Source: Autumnicola lenta
GTDB lineage: Bacteria; Bacteroidota; Bacteroidia; Flavobacteriales; Flavobacteriaceae
DNA length: 64,000 bases
NCBI RefSeq assembly: GCF_031846515.1
Contig: NZ_JAVRHO010000002.1
Coordinates: 62,001 to 126,000, forward strand
Direction of reading: 5' to 3'
Within the stretch, counting starts at the first letter, position 1; each line of letters opens with the position of its first letter. Shown in pieces: positions 42,637 through 52,006 of this stretch. The position numbers and the translations under genes are program-made. The notes below the pieces were generated by a model. The model was not told the DNA's origin and did not search any database. It worked only from the letters and a program-made list of their open reading frames with translations.

Positions 42637-44550
42637 TTAGATTTTCTCTATGATGACCGCTTTTTGATTATTCATATCGCCTATGGCGTTCATAAAACTT
42701 TTGAAATCCTGGTAACGTTCCGGAGCCCATTCGCCTTCCTTAAACATAAGCGACCTTCTCACAATTAGTTCCACAGCATTTTCTGTTTCCTGCTTTTCAA
42801 CCTGAAAGCTAAAACTACCAAAATCTGTGGTTAATTCTGTTCCTTCAGGAAAAGCCTCTACTACATAGGCTTTTGGAATAATATACTTAAAGGTATCTGA
42901 ATAGGTTTTACCCCGGCTCATTTTGATAGGATGCTGCCTGTTTTTGTCATCCGGCAGTTGCATACGATGATTATTAATAAAATTTAAAGGTAAGAGCATA
43001 CGACTACCCGCTTTAACTGCAAATTTATCACCGTGGAACATCAGCTGTTCTGTAAACCTGATGGAGTCCTTACTATTAGAATACTTTATCTCATCAAATG
43101 AAATATTTCGCAAATGAGACCATTTCTCACGATAATACTGCTTTTGGATTTCCTCGGTTTGCCTGGCTATGGGAAAAATGTCACCATAGGGAATACCTGT
43201 ACTTTGCCTGTTAAATACGGCATGAAATCCTCCTCCGTCCTCAACGGCAATTGTGCATGTAATTTTCTGAAGGTTATCTTCTGCAGAGTACTTCTTGGTT
43301 TTTACAATTTCACCGCCTTCAGGAGTTATTTTTAAGACGTAACGGTCATCAGTAAAATCACCAAGATAATTAAATGGTGAATATTGACTGGTGCACTCAA
43401 GCCAGATATCTTCCCCCTCCTCCCGCGGAATATTTAAAATCACATGATTACCTTGCATTTTGGTGAATTTTGGATCTATGTCGATTTTGTCCCCGGAATG
43501 AACTACTGTATAGTAAGCCTCAATTCCCTGCGATTTCAAGAGCGCCTTTGTATAGTTGGTTAAGCCTTTACAATCCCCATATCCAAGATGATCAACTTCA
43601 TTGGCATAGGCTGGTTCCCATCCTCCTATTCCTAATGCGATTGCAATATATCGCGTTTTATTCTGTACATAGTCATAGATTAACTCCGCCTTTTCCTCCA
43701 GAGAATTGGCATCTTTAACCAAAGTCCTAACCTGCGCTATAGTTTCTTCAGGCAATTCGTCATGTCCTTTCACCAGATTTTCGTATTGCCATTTACCAAA
43801 CTCTTTCCAATTTTCGGCCTTGCCATTTACACCGGCTAAGTGGAACTCTCCCAATGCCACAAGAAGTTTTGGAGCTACTTCGGAAAAATCGGGACTTAAT
43901 GCTTCTTGTTGCATGGCAGCGATATTACGAACTCTATAATGTAGATTAAAATCATCAAAATCCTTTTCCAGTTGCATATTGTCCAGATTGCTTTCTAAAA
44001 ACCGAAGCGGTGCATGTATTTCATTAATGATCTGATAGGAAGAATTTTCAACACTAATATTATAATTGTTTAACGGCCACCAATCAGGAAGAAAAACACT
44101 GTTCACGCTTTCCACCTCGCTGGTATAGCTTATTGTATAAGGGTATGAACGAGGCACATAATCCAGGATGCTCACCCGGTTATCCGCAAATAAGACAAAG
44201 GAAGGGTAGTTACTCTGATCACGAAAATCCCTGCTTTTAAATTTCTCAAGCTCTTCTCCATTCCTGTCATAGATCGTAGCCTTCTGCTCTTTGATTTTTT
44301 CAGAATTATCATATAATTCATATGCTCCAAGGAACCTATTTCCCTTTTCATTTAAAATGGTAATAACCTTATTTGTTTTTACAACAACTTTATCCAGGTC
44401 TTCAATAATTATTTTTCTACTATAGTTTCGAACAACAGCATTGGTATTCTGGAGAAGATTAGAATCAATTTCTGAAACAGGATAAAATTCCTGGCTCTGG
44501 ATGCATAGAGGATACATAATAACCAGAAATAAAATTTGGAGTTTTTGCAT
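42637..44550 (-). CDS. DUF3857/transglutaminase-like exported protein, copy 2
   Basis: A 637-residue protein with a Sec signal (cleavage near IQSQ), then DUF3857 (about 45-220), a transglutaminase core and a C-terminal beta domain. This is the copy with a plausible intact active site: Cys327 in LGYGDCKGLTNY, His369 in GNHVILN and an acidic residue in WLECTSQ. It may therefore cleave or cross-link peptides in the periplasm, in contrast to its two neighbours. Spacing to the copies on either side is 13 and 64 bases. Confidence 0.87.
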   Translation of the reverse strand: MQKLQILFLVIMYPLCIQSQEFYPVSEIDSNLLQNTNAVVRNYSRKIIIEDLDKVVVKTNKVITILNEKGNRFLGAYELYDNSEKIKEQKATIYDRNGEELEKFKSRDFRDQSNYPSFVLFADNRVSILDYVPRSYPYTISYTSEVESVNSVFLPDWWPLNNYNISVENSSYQIINEIHAPLRFLESNLDNMQLEKDFDDFNLHYRVRNIAAMQQEALSPDFSEVAPKLLVALGEFHLAGVNGKAENWKEFGKWQYENLVKGHDELPEETIAQVRTLVKDANSLEEKAELIYDYVQNKTRYIAIALGIGGWEPAYANEVDHLGYGDCKGLTNYTKALLKSQGIEAYYTVVHSGDKIDIDPKFTKMQGNHVILNIPREEGEDIWLECTSQYSPFNYLGDFTDDRYVLKITPEGGEIVKTKKYSAEDNLQKITCTIAVEDGGGFHAVFNRQSTGIPYGDIFPIARQTEEIQKQYYREKWSHLRNISFDEIKYSNSKDSIRFTEQLMFHGDKFAVKAGSRMLLPLNFINNHRMQLPDDKNRQHPIKMSRGKTYSDTFKYIIPKAYVVEAFPEGTELTTDFGSFSFQVEKQETENAVELIVRRSLMFKEGEWAPERYQDFKSFMNAIGDMNNQKAVIIEKI

Positions 44551-44614
44551 TAGTTTTTTTAATAGTGAATAATAATATCAGGAAGAGAAAATTAACCTAC
44601 GTTCTATGCTTCAC

Positions 44615-46627
44615 TCAGCCTTTCTTTAAAACAATTTTTTCATTTTCTCCTTCTACACGAAGCTCATAGAACTTCCTTAGTGAAAAATAATCCCCTGAAG
44701 AAATATTAGGCTCATTTATAAAGAACCGCGATATTGCCTGAACCATGCCGTCCTGCTCTCTTACACTATAAATAAAAGTCCCAATCTTGTTTGGAAGAGC
44801 AATATTTATGGATTTTGGAAGGGATAAAATTTTATGATTCTCCGGAATCTTAATAGTAACGGTTTTTGTGGCTGAAAAAGGATGTATGAAATTTACAGGG
44901 AAATTCCTTTCAGTAGATTTAAATGGATTTTCATTTAGCCGAAGAAATAGCATCGGAGAAAAATAAGTGTTATCTCCTATGCGATCCAGACTTTTACCAG
45001 ATTTGAAACTAAAAGATTCCACTATTGGTTCATTAAAACTAAACACATTCTCTACCTGGAAATCTGTAATCTTATCAATTGCTAATTCCTCTGTGGTCCT
45101 TGCTATCATTTCTTCTTTCGAAACACTATTATATTTAGTACGATAATTAAGAGCTTCATTGCCCTTGTACCTTTTCTTCACGTGGCCGGCTAGCACGCCG
45201 TCTTCATCTATCTCTGCCACGAGGGTAATATATTCATCAGCAAAAAGACCATCATAAAGATCTACCTCCTGCGAAGCACCAACGGCGCTTATCATGCGAC
45301 CTTTCCAGTTATACACGCGTGAAGGAAGAACATTAGGTGTGCTGAGTTTATCTGTTGCATCCATCAAAATATTTTTACCAGATACCCTTAGTCCTGCAAT
45401 AACATAATTGAAACCTTCAAGGGTAGGAAATGATGGAATACCATTGCTTCGTGTACTTACCAGCACTGGATTGGCTTCCAGACCGCATTCTCTCAATAAC
45501 GCGACAAGCAGAAGGTTTACTTCAGCAACGTTACCTGTTCCATCTTTATAGGCCCTGGATAATCCTTTATCAGTATATTTACTGTAATCTCCATTCCAGG
45601 TCATTCTTGCCTTTATAAGATTGAAAGCCTGCTCCATTCTTTCATTTTTATCAGGATATTTTTGTTTCAGCATGTCGGCATTACTTCTTAAAAAATGCGG
45701 ATCCTGGAGTTGCTTTCCAAAATTTTTAGATTTGAAAATAGATTTTGCCACTTCCGCCCAGTCGGTAGCATAATTTTTGACATTCCCCTCATTAAACTCT
45801 GTGGACACTAACTCATAAATAACAGAATACCTGTAGTTATTGACATTGTTGACAAAGGGTTCTGTTTTTAAAGCCGGTATATCCTCTTTTTCGTATTCAC
45901 TGATGATTTCAGGAAAACTTAGGTTGGCCGAATTAGATCGCATAGTGGTGGTGCCATATCCGCCATATCCGCCATAAGTAAAATTTAAATTTCTTCTCTC
46001 GACAGAAGAACGAGGTTCAATCTTAAAAGAACCTTTTTTAATAATACGAAAGCCAAACATTTCAGGATTTCGTATTCTTGAGAAATAATGAGCTACAGGA
46101 ATATCTTCCTGTAATATGAGATCATCTATTTTCCAAAATGGAGATACCAGGCGATAGCTCCATTCTATAACCGAACCCACTCTTGCTGCGGGCATTGTAA
46201 ATGCGAATTCGTCCCAATGCTCATTAATGTTCTTCTTGTAAAGAATATCCTCATCCAGCTTTGTTTTGGTAATTTTCCCCTTTTCAAGATTATAAGTAAT
46301 ACCCTCTACTTTATCCAGAAGTTCATTTTCACTATCCCTTTTGAAAACAGGGATTTTCTTAGTAGCATAATCGAGCCCTTCCTTATCCAGAATTTTTATA
46401 CGCTCCCGCACATCTGTAATAATAGACCAGCCATCCTCTTCAGTATAATCAAAATAAGTTTCTCTGACTTTATAAAGAAAAACTGCAGGCGCAGCAGAAT
46501 CTAAAGGATAAATTGCAGCTTCTAAATCTTCTGCCGCAATCTTAGGTAACTTGAAATCTTGAGCAACTGCAGAATTAGCTAAAAAAAATAGTACTACTGT
46601 ATATACTGAAATTTTACTCAGAATCAT
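44615..46627 (-). CDS. DUF3857 exported protein, degenerate transglutaminase site
   Basis: A 670-residue protein with a signal peptide (cleavage near AVAQ) and clear paralogy to the 40614 copy: both start DFK and share the PLDSAA, DVRERIKI / DVHERIKI and TMPA blocks. In the transglutaminase core the Cys is replaced (Val367 in GTGNVAEVN) and the His position is Tyr (FNYVI), so it is expected to be non-catalytic. It may have kept a binding function. It is the first gene of the three-paralogue run and follows dtd after 65 bases. Confidence 0.85.
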   Translation of the reverse strand: MILSKISVYTVVLFFLANSAVAQDFKLPKIAAEDLEAAIYPLDSAAPAVFLYKVRETYFDYTEEDGWSIITDVRERIKILDKEGLDYATKKIPVFKRDSENELLDKVEGITYNLEKGKITKTKLDEDILYKKNINEHWDEFAFTMPAARVGSVIEWSYRLVSPFWKIDDLILQEDIPVAHYFSRIRNPEMFGFRIIKKGSFKIEPRSSVERRNLNFTYGGYGGYGTTTMRSNSANLSFPEIISEYEKEDIPALKTEPFVNNVNNYRYSVIYELVSTEFNEGNVKNYATDWAEVAKSIFKSKNFGKQLQDPHFLRSNADMLKQKYPDKNERMEQAFNLIKARMTWNGDYSKYTDKGLSRAYKDGTGNVAEVNLLLVALLRECGLEANPVLVSTRSNGIPSFPTLEGFNYVIAGLRVSGKNILMDATDKLSTPNVLPSRVYNWKGRMISAVGASQEVDLYDGLFADEYITLVAEIDEDGVLAGHVKKRYKGNEALNYRTKYNSVSKEEMIARTTEELAIDKITDFQVENVFSFNEPIVESFSFKSGKSLDRIGDNTYFSPMLFLRLNENPFKSTERNFPVNFIHPFSATKTVTIKIPENHKILSLPKSINIALPNKIGTFIYSVREQDGMVQAISRFFINEPNISSGDYFSLRKFYELRVEGENEKIVLKKG

Positions 46628-46691
46628 TAAAAGATTACATTTCTATGGTAGGGTAGATTAATGACTGCAATATATAAAATTTTAAGACTTT

Positions 46692-47144
46692 TTAACTTTT
46701 ATTTTTAGAGTCCATGAGAATGGTAACAGGTCCATCATTAATTAATGCTACCTTCATATCTGCCCCAAATTCTCCCGTTCCAACTATTTTATCCAGTTTT
46801 TCCGACAGCACTTCAATAAATTTTTCATAGAGAGGAACCGCTACTTCCGGTTTGGCTGCTTTTATATAACTGGGTCGATTTCCTTTTTTAGTGCTGGCAT
46901 GGAGTGTAAACTGACTTACCACAATTGCGTCCCCATCAATATCCAGTAAGGATAGATTCATCACCTCATCTTCATCATTGAAGATTCGCATTTTTATAAT
47001 CTTATTACACAGCCATTCGATATCCTCACTTGTATCCTCATCTTCAATACCTAATAAAATAACGAGACCTTGTTTTATTACCGCATTTACACGGTGATTA
47101 ATAGTTACAGACGCTTCTGAAACCCTTTGTAATACTACTCTCAT
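46692..47144 (-). CDS. dtd: D-aminoacyl-tRNA deacylase
   Basis: A 150-residue Dtd that removes D-amino acids (and glycine) mischarged on tRNA. Family signatures are MRVVLQRVSEASVTI at the start, LLGIEDEDT, the catalytic-site SQFTLHAST, NRPSYIKAAKPE, and GEFGADMKVALINDGPVTI near the end. The start overlaps the rsgA stop by four bases, so the two translation-related genes are coupled. Confidence 0.96.
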   Translation of the reverse strand: MRVVLQRVSEASVTINHRVNAVIKQGLVILLGIEDEDTSEDIEWLCNKIIKMRIFNDEDEVMNLSLLDIDGDAIVVSQFTLHASTKKGNRPSYIKAAKPEVAVPLYEKFIEVLSEKLDKIVGTGEFGADMKVALINDGPVTILMDSKNKS

Positions 47145-48094
47145 TTCTTTTGATAATTGTCTATCCTGTAATTCTCATCCTCACCCTCCATTATTTGTAA
47201 ATAACTTTTATACCTGCACCAGGCTATTTCTCCCTCTTCCAAAGCTTCTTTTACAGCACAATGCGGCTCTTCCAGGTGCAGACAATTATGAAATTTACAA
47301 TCTTGTTTTAACGCGAAAAATTCCGGAAAGTAATCCCCAATTTCCTCCTTTTCCATATCCACCACTCCAAAACCTTTAATCCCGGGCGTATCAATAATTC
47401 TGGCATCGAAACTAAGGTCAAACATTTCAGCAAACGTAGTAGTGTGCTGCCCCTGCCGGTGTTGTTCAGAAATTTCTGAAGTCTTTAAATCCAACGAAGG
47501 CTCAAGTGCATTGATTAATGTAGATTTTCCCGTCCCGCTGTGTCCCGAAAACATACTGGTTTTACCAGTCATCATTTCCTTAACCTTCTCTACATTCTTC
47601 CCTGTCTTTGCTGAAATTCCCACACATTTATAACCAACGTCCCTGTAAAGTTGAGCGAGAAATTTTACTTCCAGCACTTCTTCTTCAGAATAAGTATCTG
47701 TTTTATTAAAGAGGATGACTGCTTCGATATCGTACGCTTCAGCAGTGACCAGAAACCGGTCCATAAATGTTGTAAAAGTAGGTGGGTTATTGAGCGTAAC
47801 TATAAGGAAAACCTGGTCTATATTTGAAGCTATAATATGGGTTTGCTTAGAAAGGTTGACAGATTTCCGGATAATGTAATTTTCCCGCTCTTCAATTTTC
47901 TTGATCACTCCCTGCTGCTCATCTCCTTGCTGGTCTTCCAGATCAAAAACCACTTTATCCCCTACAGCAACGGGATTTGTACTTTTAATCCCCTTAAGGC
48001 GGAACTTTCCTTTTATTCGGCAGTTATAGAGTTCTCCTTCTTTGGTTTTTATCAGGTACCAGCTACCTGTAGACTTGTAAACAGTTCCTTTCAT
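47141..48094 (-). CDS. rsgA: Ribosome biogenesis GTPase RsgA
   Basis: A circularly permuted GTPase that checks 30S subunit maturation. An N-terminal OB domain (about 1-75) is followed by motifs in permuted order: NKTD (G4), then GHSGTGKSTLIN (G1), and DTPGIKGFG (G3). The zinc-binding C-terminal segment is CKFHNCLHLEEPHC. The reading frame begins MMKGTV; the second Met (48094) is preferred, with one residue of doubt. It is coupled to dtd downstream and divergent from the exported protein gene at 48181. Confidence 0.96.
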   Translation of the reverse strand: MKGTVYKSTGSWYLIKTKEGELYNCRIKGKFRLKGIKSTNPVAVGDKVVFDLEDQQGDEQQGVIKKIEERENYIIRKSVNLSKQTHIIASNIDQVFLIVTLNNPPTFTTFMDRFLVTAEAYDIEAVILFNKTDTYSEEEVLEVKFLAQLYRDVGYKCVGISAKTGKNVEKVKEMMTGKTSMFSGHSGTGKSTLINALEPSLDLKTSEISEQHRQGQHTTTFAEMFDLSFDARIIDTPGIKGFGVVDMEKEEIGDYFPEFFALKQDCKFHNCLHLEEPHCAVKEALEEGEIAWCRYKSYLQIMEGEDENYRIDNYQKK

Positions 48095-48180
48095 CAATTA
48101 TTAAATTTATACTAATTGCCTTGTAAGATCAATTGAATTTTCGCATACATTTAACCGCTTAAACTTAATCATTGTTCATC

Positions 48181-48828
48181 ATGCAAAAAATTACTAAAAA
48201 ATCGTTTATTTTCATCTTCTTCATCTTTATGGGGATTACATCCAACGCGCAAACTCACCTGTATGAAAACCCAAATTTTGACCAAATTGCAAAAGAGCAC
48301 AAAAGAATTGCTATCCTGCCATTTACTGCAAAGGTAAGCCTACGACCTAAACAAATGAAAGAAATTTCAGTTGAACAGCTGGCAGAAATGGAAAAAAGCG
48401 AAGGATCTGCTGTACAAGCCGCCATGTACTCATGGTTCCTGAAAAGAAAAAGCCGCGGCAAATTGTTTATTGACGTTCAGGATCCAAAGCGCACTAATGC
48501 CATATTGGCGAAGAACAAGATTTATGATCTCACCGCCCTTACACCAGAAGAACTGGCCGAACTCTTAGAAGTGGATGCTGTTATTGGCGGTAACTTTGAA
48601 ACCGATAAGCCAATGTCTGACGGTGCTTCCATTGCACTTGGCGTTCTTGTTGGTTTTTGGGGAGCCACAAATTCTGCCACGATTAATATGAGCGTAAACA
48701 ACGCGATGGATGGAGAACTTCTTTGGAATTATAACAAAAGGGTGGTTGGCAGCCTTGGCAGCAGTACAGATGGCTTGATTAATACACTTATGCGTAAAGC
48801 CTCAAGACGACTGGCCTACACCAAATAG
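48181..48828 (+). CDS. Exported protein, CsgG/LpoB-like fold
   Basis: A 215-residue protein with a signal peptide (cleavage near SNAQ). It has an N-terminal strand RIAILPFTAKV, a central ALTPEELAELLEVDAVIGGNFETDK and a Gly-rich C-terminal region. The pattern of a strand, a Leu-rich helix and a Val-Asp-Ala-Val-Ile-Gly strand is typical of CsgG/LpoB/GNA1162-like envelope proteins. The frame can start at a TTG at 48172; ATG 48181 is more natural. It is a stand-alone gene closed by a perfect hairpin. The precise role is unknown. Confidence 0.72.
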   Translation: MQKITKKSFIFIFFIFMGITSNAQTHLYENPNFDQIAKEHKRIAILPFTAKVSLRPKQMKEISVEQLAEMEKSEGSAVQAAMYSWFLKRKSRGKLFIDVQDPKRTNAILAKNKIYDLTALTPEELAELLEVDAVIGGNFETDKPMSDGASIALGVLVGFWGATNSATINMSVNNAMDGELLWNYNKRVVGSLGSSTDGLINTLMRKASRRLAYTK

Positions 48829-48843
48829 ATTAAAGAGTTAAAA

Positions 48844-48880
48844 AAGTAAAGCCTCACTACAAGTGAGGCTTTACTTTTTT
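48844..48880 (+). terminator. Terminator between convergent genes
   Basis: AAGTAAAGCCTCAC (48844-48857) pairs perfectly with GTGAGGCTTTACTT (48863-48876) around loop TACAA and is followed by T. Flanking A and T runs make it active in both directions, also serving the aromatic operon from the right. Confidence 0.9.
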
Positions 48881-48909
48881 TAGGAACCACTAATAAACTA
48901 AAAGCTCAA

Positions 48910-49992
48910 TTAAGCCTTCATTACTTTTTCCTGATGATTAATAGATTCCTGGTGTACAGCCTTGAAAAGACGTAAAATAAATTCTTCACTAAGACCGTGT
49001 TGCTCTCCTTCCAACACCATTTTTCCAAGAATTTCGTTCCATCTTTTAGTCTGAAGAACAGAAACATTCTGTGCTTTTTTAACTTTTCCAATTTCGTCGG
49101 AAACTCTCATCCTTTTTGCAAGCAGTTCGATTAACTTATTATCGGCAACATCAATTTGCGCCCTTAGATTGCTGAGTTTATTCTGAAATTCTTCACTTTC
49201 TGAAATTTCTTTTCTAATCTTCAAATCTTTCATAATCTGAACTAGTGTTGCAGGAGTTATTTGTTGTGCCGCATCACTCCATGCATCATCAGGAGTATGA
49301 TGGGTCTCTACCATAATTCCGTCGTAATTTAAATCCAGTGCAGTCTGGCAAAGATCAAAAATAATATCACGACGCCCGGCAATATGGGAAGGATCAAGGA
49401 TTAATGGAAGATCAGGGAATTTATTCTGAAGTTCAATAGCAATTTGCCACTCGGGGTTGTTTCGGTATTTAGTCTTTTCGTAAGCCGAAAATCCTCTGTG
49501 TATTACTCCCAGGTTTTTAATATCTGCAGTATAGAACCGCTCCACAGCTCCTAACCAAAGTGATAAGTCCGGGTTCACCGGGTTCTTTACCAAAACGGTT
49601 TTATCTGTTCCCTTTAGTGCATCTGCTATTTCCTGAACAATAAACGGAGAAACAGTAGTACGCGCCCCAATCCAGAGAATATCCACATCATTTTCTAAGG
49701 CAAGGTCTACATGAGCAGTGTTTGCAACTTCAGTAGTCGTTAACATTCCGGTCTCTTCCTTTGCCTTTTTAAGCCATTTTAATCCAAGAGCACCAACACC
49801 CTCAAAGTTTCCAGGCCTGGTTCTTGGTTTCCAGATTCCCGCTCTTAAAACTGTCGCATCTGTATCTTTTAGCTGATGTGCAATCTTCAAAACCTGCTCC
49901 TCTGTTTCGGCGCTGCATGGGCCGGCGATTACCAGAGGATGATCCAGTCCAAAAGCATCCAGCCAGTTTCTAAGTTCTTTCTTGTTTTCCAT
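48910..49992 (-). CDS. Bifunctional DAHP synthase - chorismate mutase
   Basis: A fusion of a KDO8PS-like type I DAHP synthase (about 1-265) and a type II chorismate mutase (about 275-360). The synthase has VIAGPCSAET, RAGIWKPRTRPGNFEG, VLVKNPVNPD, IHRGFSAYEK and LDPSHIAGRR. The mutase part is LRAQIDVADNKLIELLAKRMRVSDEIGKVK in two helical pieces. It commits carbon from erythrose-4-phosphate and phosphoenolpyruvate to aromatics and converts chorismate to prephenate. It is the last gene of the Phe/Tyr operon; no ACT domain is fused, so feedback may act on the mutase part or through the attenuator. Confidence 0.95.
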   Translation of the reverse strand: MENKKELRNWLDAFGLDHPLVIAGPCSAETEEQVLKIAHQLKDTDATVLRAGIWKPRTRPGNFEGVGALGLKWLKKAKEETGMLTTTEVANTAHVDLALENDVDILWIGARTTVSPFIVQEIADALKGTDKTVLVKNPVNPDLSLWLGAVERFYTADIKNLGVIHRGFSAYEKTKYRNNPEWQIAIELQNKFPDLPLILDPSHIAGRRDIIFDLCQTALDLNYDGIMVETHHTPDDAWSDAAQQITPATLVQIMKDLKIRKEISESEEFQNKLSNLRAQIDVADNKLIELLAKRMRVSDEIGKVKKAQNVSVLQTKRWNEILGKMVLEGEQHGLSEEFILRLFKAVHQESINHQEKVMKA

Positions 49993-50015
49993 TTTTCAAT
50001 ATAATTTAAGTAGTA

Positions 50016-50864
50016 TTAGTTGATTCCGTTTAAAATTGTTCTTATATGATTTGTTCTTTCCATTTCGTTAAAGACCTCCTCAAAATCCTCATTTTCGATG
50101 AGATCCTTAAATTGGGTAAGATTACTGATGTATCCGTTTAAAGTTTCCAGTACATTCTCCTTATTCTGCTGAAAGATTGGTGTCCACATAGCAGGTGAGC
50201 TTTTTGCCAGCCTTACTGTTGAAGCAAAACCACTGCCTGCAAGATCAAAGATATCCCGCTCGTTCTTTTCCTTCTCCAAAACGGTTTTGCCAAGCATAAA
50301 TGAACTTATATGTGACAGATGGGAGACGTATGCAATGTGCCGGTCATGGGATTCAGGATCCATATACCGTATTCGCATCCCAAGTTTACTGAAGATTTCC
50401 AACGCCCTCTCCTGAAGTTTAAAAGCTGTTTTTTCCACTTCACAAATAATATTCGTTTTATCCCTAAAAAGATTCGGAGTTGCAGCTTCGGGTCCGGAAT
50501 ATTCGGTACCTGAAATTGGATGGGCCGCCAAAAAATTCCTTCGGTTTGCATGATTGGAAACCGCCTGGCAGAGCTTTGATTTTGTTGATCCCGCGTCTAT
50601 AACCAGCGTATTTTCACCAACCTGATCCAGAGCCTTCGAAATCACCCCTAAACTAACATCTACAGGAACGGCCACAAACACTACATCAGCTTCTTTTAAA
50701 TCTGCCATAGAAGCTTTTTCGTCTATCAGCTTCAATTCCTTGGCCCGCTCAAGATGTGCGTCGCTGGCATCTATTCCGAAGATTTTTGCCTCCGGAAAAT
50801 TTGCTTTTACATCCAGTGCAAAAGAACCTCCAATAAGTCCGATTCCTATTATATAAACTTTCAT
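50016..50864 (-). CDS. tyrA: Prephenate dehydrogenase
   Basis: A 282-residue NAD(P)-dependent enzyme making 4-hydroxyphenylpyruvate from prephenate. Motifs are GIGLIGGSFALDVK (Rossmann), IDAGSTKSKLC, AAHPISGTEYSG (with the catalytic His), AYVSHLSHISSFML and AGSGFASTVRLA. No ACT domain is attached. Its stop is 23 bases before the synthase gene, and its start overlaps the aminotransferase stop by four bases. Confidence 0.95.
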   Translation of the reverse strand: MKVYIIGIGLIGGSFALDVKANFPEAKIFGIDASDAHLERAKELKLIDEKASMADLKEADVVFVAVPVDVSLGVISKALDQVGENTLVIDAGSTKSKLCQAVSNHANRRNFLAAHPISGTEYSGPEAATPNLFRDKTNIICEVEKTAFKLQERALEIFSKLGMRIRYMDPESHDRHIAYVSHLSHISSFMLGKTVLEKEKNERDIFDLAGSGFASTVRLAKSSPAMWTPIFQQNKENVLETLNGYISNLTQFKDLIENEDFEEVFNEMERTNHIRTILNGIN

Positions 50865-52006
50865 TTTTTTACTCGTTTAATGGCTTCGGAAATATTCTCT
50901 TCGTTTGTACAAAGGGAAAACCTGATGTAACCTTCTCCCTGGCTGCCAAAAATAAATCCGGGAGCGGTGAAAATATCATGGGTATGTAAAAGATGGTCCA
51001 CAAAACCTTCTGAAGTTTCTCCTTCCGGCACCTTAGCCCACACAAACATTCCCTGTTGATCTTTTTCCGGAGTGCAATTAAGAGCCTCAGCAAGTTCCAA
51101 AACTTTCTCTTTCCGTTGTTTATAAATTTCATTTTGAACGGTAAACCACTTTTTATCCAATCGCAAAGCTTCCGCAGCACCGGCTTGTAAGGGGTAAAAC
51201 ATACCGCTATCCATATTGGTTTTCACCTTCAGGATGGTATTGATGTTTTTTTCACTTCCGCAGAGCATCCCAATACGCCAGCCGGCCATATTAAAACTTT
51301 TGCTCAGGGAATTCAGCTCTAGCACAACATCTTTGCAATCTTCAGTTTTCAAAATACTTTCGGGATGGTCATTTAGAATAAAGCTGTAGGGATTATCATT
51401 TATGATCAATATTTGCCATTTTTTGGCAAACGCCACTAAATCTGCAAAGAACTTATCGTTAGCCGAAGCACCGGTGGGCATATGAGGGTAATTAACCCAC
51501 ATTAGTTTTACCTTGCTTAAATCTTTTTTAGCTAATTCTTCCAAATCTGGAAGCCAGTTTCCTTTAGCGCTCAAATTATAGTAAACAGCTTCGGCTTCTA
51601 CCAACTTCGTCACCGAAGAATAGGTTGGGTAACCGGGATTTGGAATTAGAACCTGGTCTCCTTTATTTAAAAAGGCCATGGAAATATGGGTAATACCTTC
51701 CTTGCTCCCCATTAACGGAATAATTTCCGTTTCCGGGTCCAGGCTTACATGATAATGGTTTTTATAAAAATCCCGAATGGCATTTCTAAAATCTGCAGTT
51801 CCTTTGTATGGCTGGTACTGGTGCGCCCCGGGATCCATAAGCGCCTCGTTCAATTTTGAAATTACCTGTGGCGGCGGTGGCAAATCAGGGCTACCAATTC
51901 CTAAATTTATAATCGGTTTTCCCGCTGCCTCTAATGCCCTTACCTCCCTAAGTTTACTGGAAAAGTAGTATTCCTTTACCTCATCTAATCTTTTTGCCTG
52001 TACCAT
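50861..52006 (-). CDS. Class I/II aminotransferase (aromatic pathway)
   Basis: A 381-residue PLP-dependent aminotransferase. Visible are NLGIGSPDLPPP, YQPYKGTADFRNAI, NPGYPTYSS, NYPHMPTGA, INDNPYSFIL, and the Schiff-base Lys in SLSKSFNMAGWRIG. It lies between pheA and tyrA with one- and four-base overlaps, so its likely job is the last transamination to phenylalanine and tyrosine. Strict substrate choice (aspartate, prephenate or aromatic keto acids) cannot be read from sequence. Confidence 0.93.
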   Translation of the reverse strand: MVQAKRLDEVKEYYFSSKLREVRALEAAGKPIINLGIGSPDLPPPPQVISKLNEALMDPGAHQYQPYKGTADFRNAIRDFYKNHYHVSLDPETEIIPLMGSKEGITHISMAFLNKGDQVLIPNPGYPTYSSVTKLVEAEAVYYNLSAKGNWLPDLEELAKKDLSKVKLMWVNYPHMPTGASANDKFFADLVAFAKKWQILIINDNPYSFILNDHPESILKTEDCKDVVLELNSLSKSFNMAGWRIGMLCGSEKNINTILKVKTNMDSGMFYPLQAGAAEALRLDKKWFTVQNEIYKQRKEKVLELAEALNCTPEKDQQGMFVWAKVPEGETSEGFVDHLLHTHDIFTAPGFIFGSQGEGYIRFSLCTNEENISEAIKRVKK

